From NCBI GenBank assembly GCA_040882605.1, contig JBBEAY010000002.1, positions 62,001 to 126,000 of the forward strand: DNA of 64,000 nt. Reading direction: 5' to 3'. Each line of letters begins with the position of its first letter. Position 1 is the stretch's first letter. Positions 7,582-14,186 of the stretch are shown here, one piece after another. The translations under genes and the position numbers were made by a program. The stretch is from JAOUEA01 sp040882605 (lineage in GTDB: Bacteria > Actinomycetota > UBA4738 > HRBIN12). The notes beneath the pieces are model-generated. The model did not search any database and was not told where the DNA came from. It saw only the letters and a program-made list of their open reading frames with translations.

Positions 7582-8838
7582 GTGACGCACGATATCCGCG
7601 ACCCGTCGCTCGCTGCTGAGGGTCGAGATCGCATCGATTGGGCAGGTGCCGAGATGCCTGTGCTGGCGCTGATCAAGGAGCGTTTCGAAAAGGAGCGGCC
7701 GCTCGAGGGCATCCGCGTGGGTGCCTGCCTGCACGTCACGACCGAGACCGCGAACTTGATGCTGACCTTGCAGGCCGGCGGCGCCGAGGTGGCCCTATGT
7801 GCCTCGAACCCGCTCTCGACCCAAGACGAGGCGGCCGCCGCATTGGTGGGATACGGCATCGACACTTACGCGATCAAGGGCGAGGACACAGACACGTTCT
7901 TCAAGCACATCGACGCGGTGCTCGACACCAGGCCGAACATCACGATGGATGATGGCGCCGACATGGTGAGCGTGTTGCACAAGCAACGCGCGGACCAGAT
8001 CGCCGAGATCATCGGCGGCACCGAGGAAACGACGACCGGGGTGATCCGGCTGCGCGCGATGGCGGCAGACGGCGCGTTGAAGTACCCGATCGTGAGCGTG
8101 AACGACGCCGACACCAAGCACCTGTTCGACAATCGTTTCGGCACGGGGCAGTCGACGATCGATGCGATCATGCGTGCGACGAATCGCCTGCTGGCCGGCC
8201 GCACGATCGTGATCTGCGGGTACGGCATGTGCGGTCGTGGGGTGGCCTCGCGCGCTCGCGGCATGGGTGCGCACGTGATCGTCACCGAGGTCGACCCGAC
8301 CGCGGCGATCGAGGCCGTGATGGAGGGCTACCGAGTCATGCCGATCCGCGATGCCGCCCGCGTCGGCGACATCTTCATCACGCTGACCGGCGACACCGGC
8401 GTTATCCGCGAAGAGCACATGGAGCTGATGCACGACGGTGCGATGCTCGCGAACTCCGGGCATTTCGACGTGGAGATCGACAAGGCCGCACTCGCGTCGC
8501 TCGCAACCGGCGGCGTGCGACGGGTTCGTGAGTTCGTCGACGAGTACACCTTCGCCGACGGCCGGCGCGTGTACCTGCTCGGGGAGGGCCGTTTGGTGAA
8601 CCTGTCGGCGGCCGAGGGCCACCCCGCGGCCGTCATGGACATGTCGTTCGCGAATCAGACGCTCGCAGCGGAATGGGTGGTCGCCAACCGAGGGCAGCTC
8701 GAGGCGCGCGTCTACCCTGTGCCCGAAGAGATCGACAAGGACGTCGCGCGTCTCAAGCTGCACGCCATGGGGGTCGAGATCGACGAGCTGACCGCGGAGC
8801 AGAAGCACTACCTCAGCAGCTGGGAAGAGGGCACCTGA
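7582..8838 (+). CDS. ahcY: Adenosylhomocysteinase (S-adenosylhomocysteine hydrolase)
   Basis: A 418-residue NAD-dependent enzyme that splits S-adenosylhomocysteine into adenosine and homocysteine, relieving product inhibition of methyltransferases. The substrate site shows HVTTETANL and DDGADMV, with a Lys/Asp pair in LKYPIVSVNDADTKHLFDNRFGTGQST (two adjoining segments). The Rossmann motif is GYGMCGRGVASRARGMGA, and the C terminus has the expected Lys/Tyr tail. It lacks the ~40-residue insertion of eukaryotic and many bacterial forms, matching the short archaeal/thermophile-like type. GTG 7582 has GAGGAGA five bases upstream. An out-of-frame ATGTGA immediately precedes the start. Confidence 0.95.
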   Translation: MTHDIRDPSLAAEGRDRIDWAGAEMPVLALIKERFEKERPLEGIRVGACLHVTTETANLMLTLQAGGAEVALCASNPLSTQDEAAAALVGYGIDTYAIKGEDTDTFFKHIDAVLDTRPNITMDDGADMVSVLHKQRADQIAEIIGGTEETTTGVIRLRAMAADGALKYPIVSVNDADTKHLFDNRFGTGQSTIDAIMRATNRLLAGRTIVICGYGMCGRGVASRARGMGAHVIVTEVDPTAAIEAVMEGYRVMPIRDAARVGDIFITLTGDTGVIREEHMELMHDGAMLANSGHFDVEIDKAALASLATGGVRRVREFVDEYTFADGRRVYLLGEGRLVNLSAAEGHPAAVMDMSFANQTLAAEWVVANRGQLEARVYPVPEEIDKDVARLKLHAMGVEIDELTAEQKHYLSSWEEGT

Positions 8839-8841
8839 GCC

Positions 8842-9468
8842 ATGGACGAACGCGTCTCGATCCGTGCCCACTACGAGCGCTTCCCGGCGACCCTCAAGGG
8901 CGCGTTCGTGCTGCGTGGGGCAGACCCCAACCCGCACCAGGTGCGGATCGAGACGGCCCGGGTGACCGAGCTGTCCGGTGGCGCCGGTCAGCCGATGGGC
9001 GTGGAGCCGGCTACGCTCGACGTGGCACCGCATCTCGACCTGTTCGTGCCGTTCGAGGTTCCCCTGCTCGACCTCGAGCCGGGGTGGTATCAGCTCGAGC
9101 TCGACGTGGTCGTCGATGGCGATGACGGCGTCGTGCGACCGGGCGATCGGTTCGTCGTGACCTGGCCCCGCGGGTCGATGCGGCGGGGCTCGGCCGCCGT
9201 GGGTCGTGGGATCGCCATGGGCTCGACCAGCATCACGATCGAGCAGGTCGAGTGCGCCACCGATTCGGTGCGGGTGACATATCAGGCGCCGGCGCGTGCC
9301 GGACTTGTCCTGGCCGCAGACGACATCACGCTCTCCCAGATCGACGAGGAGTACGACGCCGACTCCGCCCGGGGCAAGGTCACGACCTACCCGGCCGCGA
9401 AGACCCAGTCGCGACTCGCGATCACCGCTCGGGGTGCCGAGCGCGCCCTGGAGATCGCGCTTCCGTAG
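8842..9468 (+). CDS. Hypothetical protein, beta-rich, actinobacterial
   Basis: A 208-residue protein whose ATG lies three bases after the ahcY stop, so it is probably in the same transcript. Composition is strongly beta-favouring (many Val, Thr, Glu) with no signal peptide and no membrane helix. Two halves can be seen: residues 1-115, ending in a D-RFVVTWPRGS segment, and 120-208, ending in ERALEIALP. I recognise no named domain or catalytic motif. The start has no strong SD and relies on termination-reinitiation. Confidence 0.7.
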   Translation: MDERVSIRAHYERFPATLKGAFVLRGADPNPHQVRIETARVTELSGGAGQPMGVEPATLDVAPHLDLFVPFEVPLLDLEPGWYQLELDVVVDGDDGVVRPGDRFVVTWPRGSMRRGSAAVGRGIAMGSTSITIEQVECATDSVRVTYQAPARAGLVLAADDITLSQIDEEYDADSARGKVTTYPAAKTQSRLAITARGAERALEIALP

Positions 9469-9496
9469 CAGAGCCGCTCGTGTCGCACCGCGCAGT

Positions 9497-9502
9497 TATC
9501 GT
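9497..9502 (+). promoter_or_regulatory. -10-like element for comFC (leaderless)
   Basis: TATCGT lies exactly six bases before the GTG at 9509, with no SD. No clear -35 is seen. Confidence 0.45.
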
Positions 9503-9508
9503 CGGCCG

Positions 9509-10249
9509 GTGCTTCAGCGCGCGCTCGACGTCGTCTTCCCGCCGCGGTGTGCGGGGTGCGGCACCGCGGCGTGGCCCTTCTGCGACCGGTGCAGAAGCGA
9601 CCTCATCGCGCTGTCTCCGCCGTGGTGCGATCGATGCGGCGCGCCGTCGCCGGGTGAGTCGGTTCCGAGCTGCCGCGAATGCCCGCCGGACCTGATCGCA
9701 CAGGCCAGGGCGCCGTTCGCGTTCGAGGGGCCGGCACGACAGGCGGTGCACCACCTCAAGTACCGCGGGGTGCGAGGAGTCGGCCGGGCGCTCGGCGCCG
9801 CCATGGCCACGACAGCACATCCCAGGGCCGACGTCGTGACGTGGGTGCCGCTCACCCGCCGCCGTAAGGCTGAGCGAGGCTTCGACCAGGCGAAGGTGCT
9901 GGCGGTCGAGGTGGGCAGGCACGCCGGGGTTCCGGTGCGGTGTCTGCTTAGGCGGGTGCGTTCGACGGGCCCCCAGGCCAAGCGCGACGCCGCTGAACGA
10001 CGGGAGGCGATGCGTGGCTCGTTCGTGGTTCGCGATCGCGCCCAGGTGCCCCAGAACGTGCTGCTCGTCGACGACGTGCTGACCACGGGCGCCACGGCCG
10101 CCGCCTGCGCAGAGGCGTTGCTCGGGGCCGGCGCGTCCCAGGTGATGCTCGTGGTCGCCGCCCGGGCGCTCCTGCACGCCGGGCGACGTGCCTATACTCG
10201 ACCGGGCCCTCGTCCGGGTCTGTGGTTGCCCGGGGATCATCCCCGGTAG
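9509..10249 (+). CDS. comFC: ComF family phosphoribosyltransferase-like protein
   Basis: A 246-residue protein with an N-terminal zinc finger (CAGC, CDRC, CDRC and CREC pairs within residues ~15-55) and a C-terminal type-I PRT domain. The latter shows the PRPP-loop LLVDDVLTTGATAAACAEAL (~190-210) and WVPLTRRRKAERGFDQA (~112-128). ComF proteins take part in DNA uptake in competent bacteria, though in non-competent lineages the role is unknown. The start is supported by the TATCGT element. The last codons form a palindromic hairpin, and a -10-like TATACT lies inside the gene; both probably belong to the leader of the downstream hpf gene. Confidence 0.88.
   Translation: MLQRALDVVFPPRCAGCGTAAWPFCDRCRSDLIALSPPWCDRCGAPSPGESVPSCRECPPDLIAQARAPFAFEGPARQAVHHLKYRGVRGVGRALGAAMATTAHPRADVVTWVPLTRRRKAERGFDQAKVLAVEVGRHAGVPVRCLLRRVRSTGPQAKRDAAERREAMRGSFVVRDRAQVPQNVLLVDDVLTTGATAAACAEALLGAGASQVMLVVAARALLHAGRRAYTRPGPRPGLWLPGDHPR
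10193..10198 (+). promoter_or_regulatory. -10 element for the hpf leader RNA
   Basis: TATACT, one mismatch from consensus, lies inside the 3' end of comFC. Transcription would start near 10205 and give a ~265-nt leader before hpf. The -35 region is poor. Confidence 0.5.
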
Positions 10250-10470
10250 TCGACGCCAGCCGCGGGCGAAACGACCCACGTAAGGCGACCCTTGGTCGCT
10301 GAGCATGGCGCGGTTTAGATGTAAGTCCTGCCTCGCCTTCGGGCGAGAGAGGGCGGGAGTCCCGGTCCTCGTGACCGGTGGCGATCGCTCCGGCAGGCGG
10401 GTGTGGGGCAAAAGACCAGGTCAGCCGGCCGAGGGCCCGCCCGACGGAACAGGAGACGACGGACACGCGT
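10205..10470 (+). ncRNA. Structured leader RNA between comFC and hpf (candidate raiA-motif RNA)
   Basis: The interval can fold into several stable hairpins: the palindrome CCGGGGAT-c-ATCCCCGG (10230-10246); CTCGCC-UUCG-GGCGAG enclosed by a TCCTGC/GGCGGG-type stem (about 10325-10362); CCGGTC/GACCGG (about 10363-10380); and a long-range GGCGGG/CCCGCC pairing (about 10394-10443). Established knowledge: the raiA motif is a large structured RNA found immediately upstream of hpf/raiA genes in Firmicutes and Actinobacteria. Position and structure density fit; I could not test the consensus. It may be a stand-alone RNA or a 5' leader. Confidence 0.5.
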
Positions 10471-10845
10471 ATGGATCTGACCTTCACAGGCCGGGGGATC
10501 CCGGTGACCGACGAGGTGCGGGAAACCGCCGGTCACAAGCTCGCGCATCTCGAGCGCATGGAGCCCAGGACCATGCGCATCGACCTCGAGCTCATCGCCG
10601 AGCACTACCCCAGCCTCGACGGCGTGAAGCGGGTCGAAGCTGCCCTGCACATCCCGCGCAAGACGTTCCGGGCCCATGCCGAGGCCGCCGACGTGCCGAG
10701 CGCGATCGACCGCGTGGCCGACAAGCTCGAGCGGCAGCTCCGCGATCATCACGGCAAGCGTCGTAGCTCGGTGCACAAGGCCGCACTAGACTCCGCACAC
10801 CAGAGTGCCCCGCCTGCCGATACCGATACCGATGCAGAGGGCTGA
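10471..10845 (+). CDS. hpf: Ribosome hibernation promoting factor, short form (HPF/RaiA/YfiA family)
   Basis: A 124-residue ribosome-associated factor that occupies the mRNA/tRNA channel of idle ribosomes. It shows the MDLTFTGRGIPVTDEVRETAGHKL start (read as two segments) and the basic RAHAEAADVPSAIDRVADKLERQL helix region. The C-terminal ~55-residue dimerisation domain of long HPF, usual in actinobacteria, is absent; the protein instead ends with an acidic tail (TDTDAEG). An AGGAG lies 15 bases before the ATG, further than normal. The structured leader upstream suggests regulation at the RNA level. Confidence 0.85.
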   Translation: MDLTFTGRGIPVTDEVRETAGHKLAHLERMEPRTMRIDLELIAEHYPSLDGVKRVEAALHIPRKTFRAHAEAADVPSAIDRVADKLERQLRDHHGKRRSSVHKAALDSAHQSAPPADTDTDAEG

Positions 10846-10860
10846 GACCGAGGGGGACCG

Positions 10861-11547
10861 GTGACCAAGGATCCGAACGAGGCGCCCGAGAAGCTTCGGG
10901 TGATGGTGGTCGACGATCACGCGCTGTTCCGGCGCGGGCTCGAGATGGTGCTCCAGCAGGAATCCGACATCGAGCTGGTGGGCGAGGCTTCCGACGGCGC
11001 CGAGGCGGTCGAGCGCGCGCAGGAGACGATGCCCGACGTCGTGCTCATGGACGTGCGCATGCCCAAGCGATCGGGCATCGAGGCAGCCGGTCAGATCAAG
11101 GAGCTGCTTCCGCACTGCAAGATCTTGATGCTCACGATCAGTGACGAAGAGGGAGACCTCTATGACGCCATCAAGGCGGGTGCGAGCGGCTACCTGCTCA
11201 AGGAGATCCCGATCGAGGAAGTCTCCGACGCGATCAGGAGCGTGTGGGCCGGGCAGTCGCGCATCTCGCCGAGCATGGCGTCGAAGCTGCTTTCCGAGTT
11301 CGCGGCGATGTCCAAGTCGGCAAAGGAGCAACCACGCATGCCGGCGCCCCGGCTCACCGACAGAGAGATGGAAGTGCTACGTCACGTGGCACAAGGGCTC
11401 AACAATCGCGACATCGCCAAGCAGCTCTTCATCAGTGAGAACACGGTGAAGAACCACATCCGCAACATCCTCGAGAAGCTGCACCTGCACTCGCGCATGG
11501 AAGCGGTCGTCTACGCCGTCCGCGAGAAGATGATCGAGATCAGCTGA
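10861..11547 (+). CDS. NarL/LuxR-family response regulator
   Basis: A 228-residue two-component regulator. The receiver domain (residues ~14-130) has the acidic pair VVDDH, phosphoacceptor Asp in VLMDVRMP, Thr in LMLTISD and Lys in LLKEI. The C-terminal LuxR helix-turn-helix (~165-225) reads LTDREMEVLRHVAQGLNNRDIA. GTG 10861 follows the hpf stop by 15 bases with AGGGGG as SD, so it may be cotranscribed with hpf. No histidine kinase lies nearby, so it is an orphan in this window. Targets cannot be inferred from the sequence. Confidence 0.92.
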   Translation: MTKDPNEAPEKLRVMVVDDHALFRRGLEMVLQQESDIELVGEASDGAEAVERAQETMPDVVLMDVRMPKRSGIEAAGQIKELLPHCKILMLTISDEEGDLYDAIKAGASGYLLKEIPIEEVSDAIRSVWAGQSRISPSMASKLLSEFAAMSKSAKEQPRMPAPRLTDREMEVLRHVAQGLNNRDIAKQLFISENTVKNHIRNILEKLHLHSRMEAVVYAVREKMIEIS

Positions 11548-11551
11548 GAGC

Positions 11552-12028
11552 GTGGGCGACGCGACGATCGCGGCCGCGCGCGAGATCCTGCGCGATTCAC
11601 TCGATGAGCTCCGCACGGCCATCGATGGATGCTCGGCCGAGCAGCTGAACCGCCGGCCCGGCGGTGATGACTCCAACGGACTCGCCGTGCTGGCGACCCA
11701 CTCGCTGTACAGCACCCGGTCGTGGCTCAGCCTTGCGACCGGGGCCGATCTGCCGCCTCGAGACCGGCCAGCCGAGTTCCAGGTGGTCGAAGACGACCCG
11801 GGCGCGTTCCTCTCCTCTTTCGATGAGATCGCTGACGAGTGCGGGGCGATCCTCGGCGGCGATCTGCCGTTCGATGCGGCGCGAGTCGGCACGGCGCCGT
11901 GGCGTCCCGGCGACCTGGCCGATGAGCCCGTCACGGCTGGGTGGGCGCTGTTGCACGCGCTCTCGCATCTCCGCGAGCACGTGGGCCATGCGCAGCTCAC
12001 CCGTCAGATCTTGGAGCCGCAGGTCTAA
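11552..12028 (+). CDS. DinB-like four-helix protein
   Basis: A 158-residue predicted all-alpha protein. It resembles the DinB/DUF664-type superfamily: conserved His in VLATHSLYSTRSWL and a C-terminal HALSHLREHVGHAQLTRQ with His residues placed to bind a metal. Members include thiol-dependent S-transferases (mycothiol, bacillithiol) and many proteins of unknown role. GTG 11552 lies four bases after the regulator's stop, with GAGAG upstream. A thiol transferase role is possible but not shown. Confidence 0.7.
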   Translation: MGDATIAAAREILRDSLDELRTAIDGCSAEQLNRRPGGDDSNGLAVLATHSLYSTRSWLSLATGADLPPRDRPAEFQVVEDDPGAFLSSFDEIADECGAILGGDLPFDAARVGTAPWRPGDLADEPVTAGWALLHALSHLREHVGHAQLTRQILEPQV

Positions 12029-12040
12029 CCATCACTCCGC

Positions 12041-12046
12041 TACGCT
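12041..12046 (+). promoter_or_regulatory. -10-like element for the TPP enzyme gene (leaderless)
   Basis: TACGCT lies seven bases before ATG 12054. No SD is present. Confidence 0.45.
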
Positions 12047-12053
12047 GGGAAGC

Positions 12054-13703
12054 ATGAGTGGCACCACTCGAACGGTCGCGCGCGCGATCGTGGAATGCCT
12101 CGAGAACGAGGGCGTCGAGGTCGTGTTCGGGCTTCCCGGCGAGGAGAACCTGCACGTCATCGACGCGCTCGCCGATTCCTCGATCCGATTCATCACGACG
12201 CGCGACGAGCGCGGCGCCGCGTTCATGGCCGACACCTACGGAGCTCTCACCGGCAAGCCCGGTGTCTGCCTCGCCACGTTGGGGCCCGGCGCGATCAACC
12301 TGATGCTCGGCGTCGCGAACGCCCAACTCGACTCGCACCCGCTGGTCGCCCTGACCGCTCAGGCAAGCCTCGACCGCATCTACAAGCAGTCGCATCAGTT
12401 CGTCGATCTCGTCTCGCTGTTCCGGCCGATCACGAAGTGGGGTGACATGGTCACGGTGGGCGGCGCGGCGCCCGAGATGGTCCGCAAGGCGTTCAAGCAG
12501 GCCACGACCGAACCGCCGGGCGCCACGTTCATCGTGTTGCCCGAGGATGTCGCCGAGCGTCTCACCGATGCACCGGTGCTGCGGGTGAACACGCCGGTCA
12601 ACTCCTCGCCCGACGAGGGACAGGTGCATCGTGCCGCCCACGTGCTCGCCGAGGCGAAGCACCCCGTGGTGCTCGCGGGTCCTGGCGTGGCGCGCGACGG
12701 GGCCACCGAGGCGCTGATCCGCTTCAGCGAGCGGCTCAACATGCCGGTGGCGACGACGTTCCTCGGCAAGGGAGTGTTCCCCGACAACCACGCGAACGCG
12801 CTCGGCACGATCGGCTTCATGGTGAAGGATTACGCGAACTTCGGGTTCGATCGTGCCGACGTCGTGGTGGCCGTGGGCTATGACCTGGTCGAGTACTCGC
12901 CCGCCCGTTGGAACCCGCTTGCGGATAAGCAGATCCTTCACCTGCACCGCACTGTCGCCGAGGTCGACGCGAACTACACGCTCGCGGTCGGGGTGCAGGG
13001 CAACATCGGCGAGACGCTCGATGCCATCGGCGCGGCGAGCTACGTGCACGGCATCAAGGGCGAGATCTTCCGTGGCCGCGACCTCGTCCGCGAGGAGCTG
13101 GAGCGAGGCGCGGCCGAAGACGCGTTCCCTCTCGTGCCGGCGCGCGTGGTCTCCGACATCCGCTCGGTGCTCGGCGAGGACGACATCGTGCTGTGCGACA
13201 CGGGCGCCGTGAAGATGTGGATGGCTCGTCTGTATCCGACCTACAGCGCGAACACCTGTCTGATCTCGAACGGCCTCGCCACGATGGCGTTCTCGCTGCC
13301 CGGCGCGATCGCCGCGAAGCTGGTGCATCCGCAGCGCAAAGTGCTGGCGGCCATGGGCGACGGTGCGTTCGCGATGAGCATGGCCGAGATCGAGACCGCC
13401 GTGCGGGAGGGCGTGCATTTCGTAGTGCTCGTGTGGGTCGACGGTGGCTACGGCCTGATCGGCTGGAAGCAGGACATCGAATTCGGACGGCAGGTGGCCG
13501 TGTCGTTCACGAACCCGGACTTCGTGAAGCTCGCGGAGAGCTTCGGTGCGAAGGGCTACGCGATCGCATCCGCCGACGAGCTCGCGCCGACGCTCCGCAA
13601 GGCGCTGGACGACGACGCTGTATCGATCATCGCGTGCCCGATCGACTACGCCGAGAACGCCCGGTTGATCGAACGTCTGGGCGCCCTCACCGATCCCATC
13701 TGA
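12054..13703 (+). CDS. Thiamine-pyrophosphate enzyme, acetolactate synthase-like (AlsS/IlvB type)
   Basis: A 549-residue TPP enzyme with the three usual domains. The N-terminal PYR domain contains the catalytic Glu in TTRDERGAAFMA (~residue 48). The central domain spans ~190-320, and the C-terminal PP domain has the metal-binding GDGAFAMSMAEIETA (~438-452). It probably condenses two pyruvates to acetolactate. It lies far from ilv genes and no regulatory subunit follows, which favours a catabolic AlsS-like or related decarboxylase role over branched-chain biosynthesis. The start is supported by a -10 element seven bases upstream. Confidence 0.8.
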   Translation: MSGTTRTVARAIVECLENEGVEVVFGLPGEENLHVIDALADSSIRFITTRDERGAAFMADTYGALTGKPGVCLATLGPGAINLMLGVANAQLDSHPLVALTAQASLDRIYKQSHQFVDLVSLFRPITKWGDMVTVGGAAPEMVRKAFKQATTEPPGATFIVLPEDVAERLTDAPVLRVNTPVNSSPDEGQVHRAAHVLAEAKHPVVLAGPGVARDGATEALIRFSERLNMPVATTFLGKGVFPDNHANALGTIGFMVKDYANFGFDRADVVVAVGYDLVEYSPARWNPLADKQILHLHRTVAEVDANYTLAVGVQGNIGETLDAIGAASYVHGIKGEIFRGRDLVREELERGAAEDAFPLVPARVVSDIRSVLGEDDIVLCDTGAVKMWMARLYPTYSANTCLISNGLATMAFSLPGAIAAKLVHPQRKVLAAMGDGAFAMSMAEIETAVREGVHFVVLVWVDGGYGLIGWKQDIEFGRQVAVSFTNPDFVKLAESFGAKGYAIASADELAPTLRKALDDDAVSIIACPIDYAENARLIERLGALTDPI

Positions 13704-13708
13704 GCCGC

Positions 13709-14125
13709 ATGTCAGTCGAGGCGATCACCTACGTCGACGATCCGGCGGACCTGACCCTCGCCGATCTCGCGAGCTTCTTCGAAGGGTGGCGAGGGGCCCC
13801 CGCTCCCGAACGCTGCCTTGCTTCGATCACCCAAGCGGACGCCTGCGTGTTGGCGTTCGACGGCGACCGACTGGTCGGGTTCGCAACCGCGCTCACCGAT
13901 CGCGCGCTCTTCGCGTTCATCCCGCTGGTGGAAGTCGTGAGCAGCCATCGTGGGCGAGGCATCGGGAGCGAACTCGTCCGCAGAGTCACCGTGGCCTTCG
14001 GCCCGATCTACGGCACCTACCTCTGCTGTGACGAGAACACCGTTGGGTTCTATGAACGCCTGGGCTTCGACCGAGTGGTCGGCATGGTGCGCCGGGACCT
14101 CTCGGCTGCGGCCTCCCGGGCGTGA
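13709..14125 (+). CDS. GNAT family N-acetyltransferase
   Basis: A 138-residue GNAT protein with the acetyl-CoA-binding segment VVSSHRGRGIGSELVRRV (~residues 72-89) and a C-terminal ENTVGFYERLGFDRVVGM motif B. The ATG lies five bases after the preceding stop. The substrate is unknown. Confidence 0.85.
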   Translation: MSVEAITYVDDPADLTLADLASFFEGWRGAPAPERCLASITQADACVLAFDGDRLVGFATALTDRALFAFIPLVEVVSSHRGRGIGSELVRRVTVAFGPIYGTYLCCDENTVGFYERLGFDRVVGMVRRDLSAAASRA

Positions 14126-14138
14126 ACGGCGGGGCCGA

Positions 14139-14144
14139 TAGAAT
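14139..14144 (+). promoter_or_regulatory. -10 element for secA
   Basis: TAGAAT lies 42 bases before the secA start, giving a leader of about 35 nt that carries the SD GAAGGGA. The -35 region is not clear. Confidence 0.45.
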
Positions 14145-14186
14145 CGAAGTCTGACCGTTCGACTCCAGGGCGCCGAAGGGAACTCC

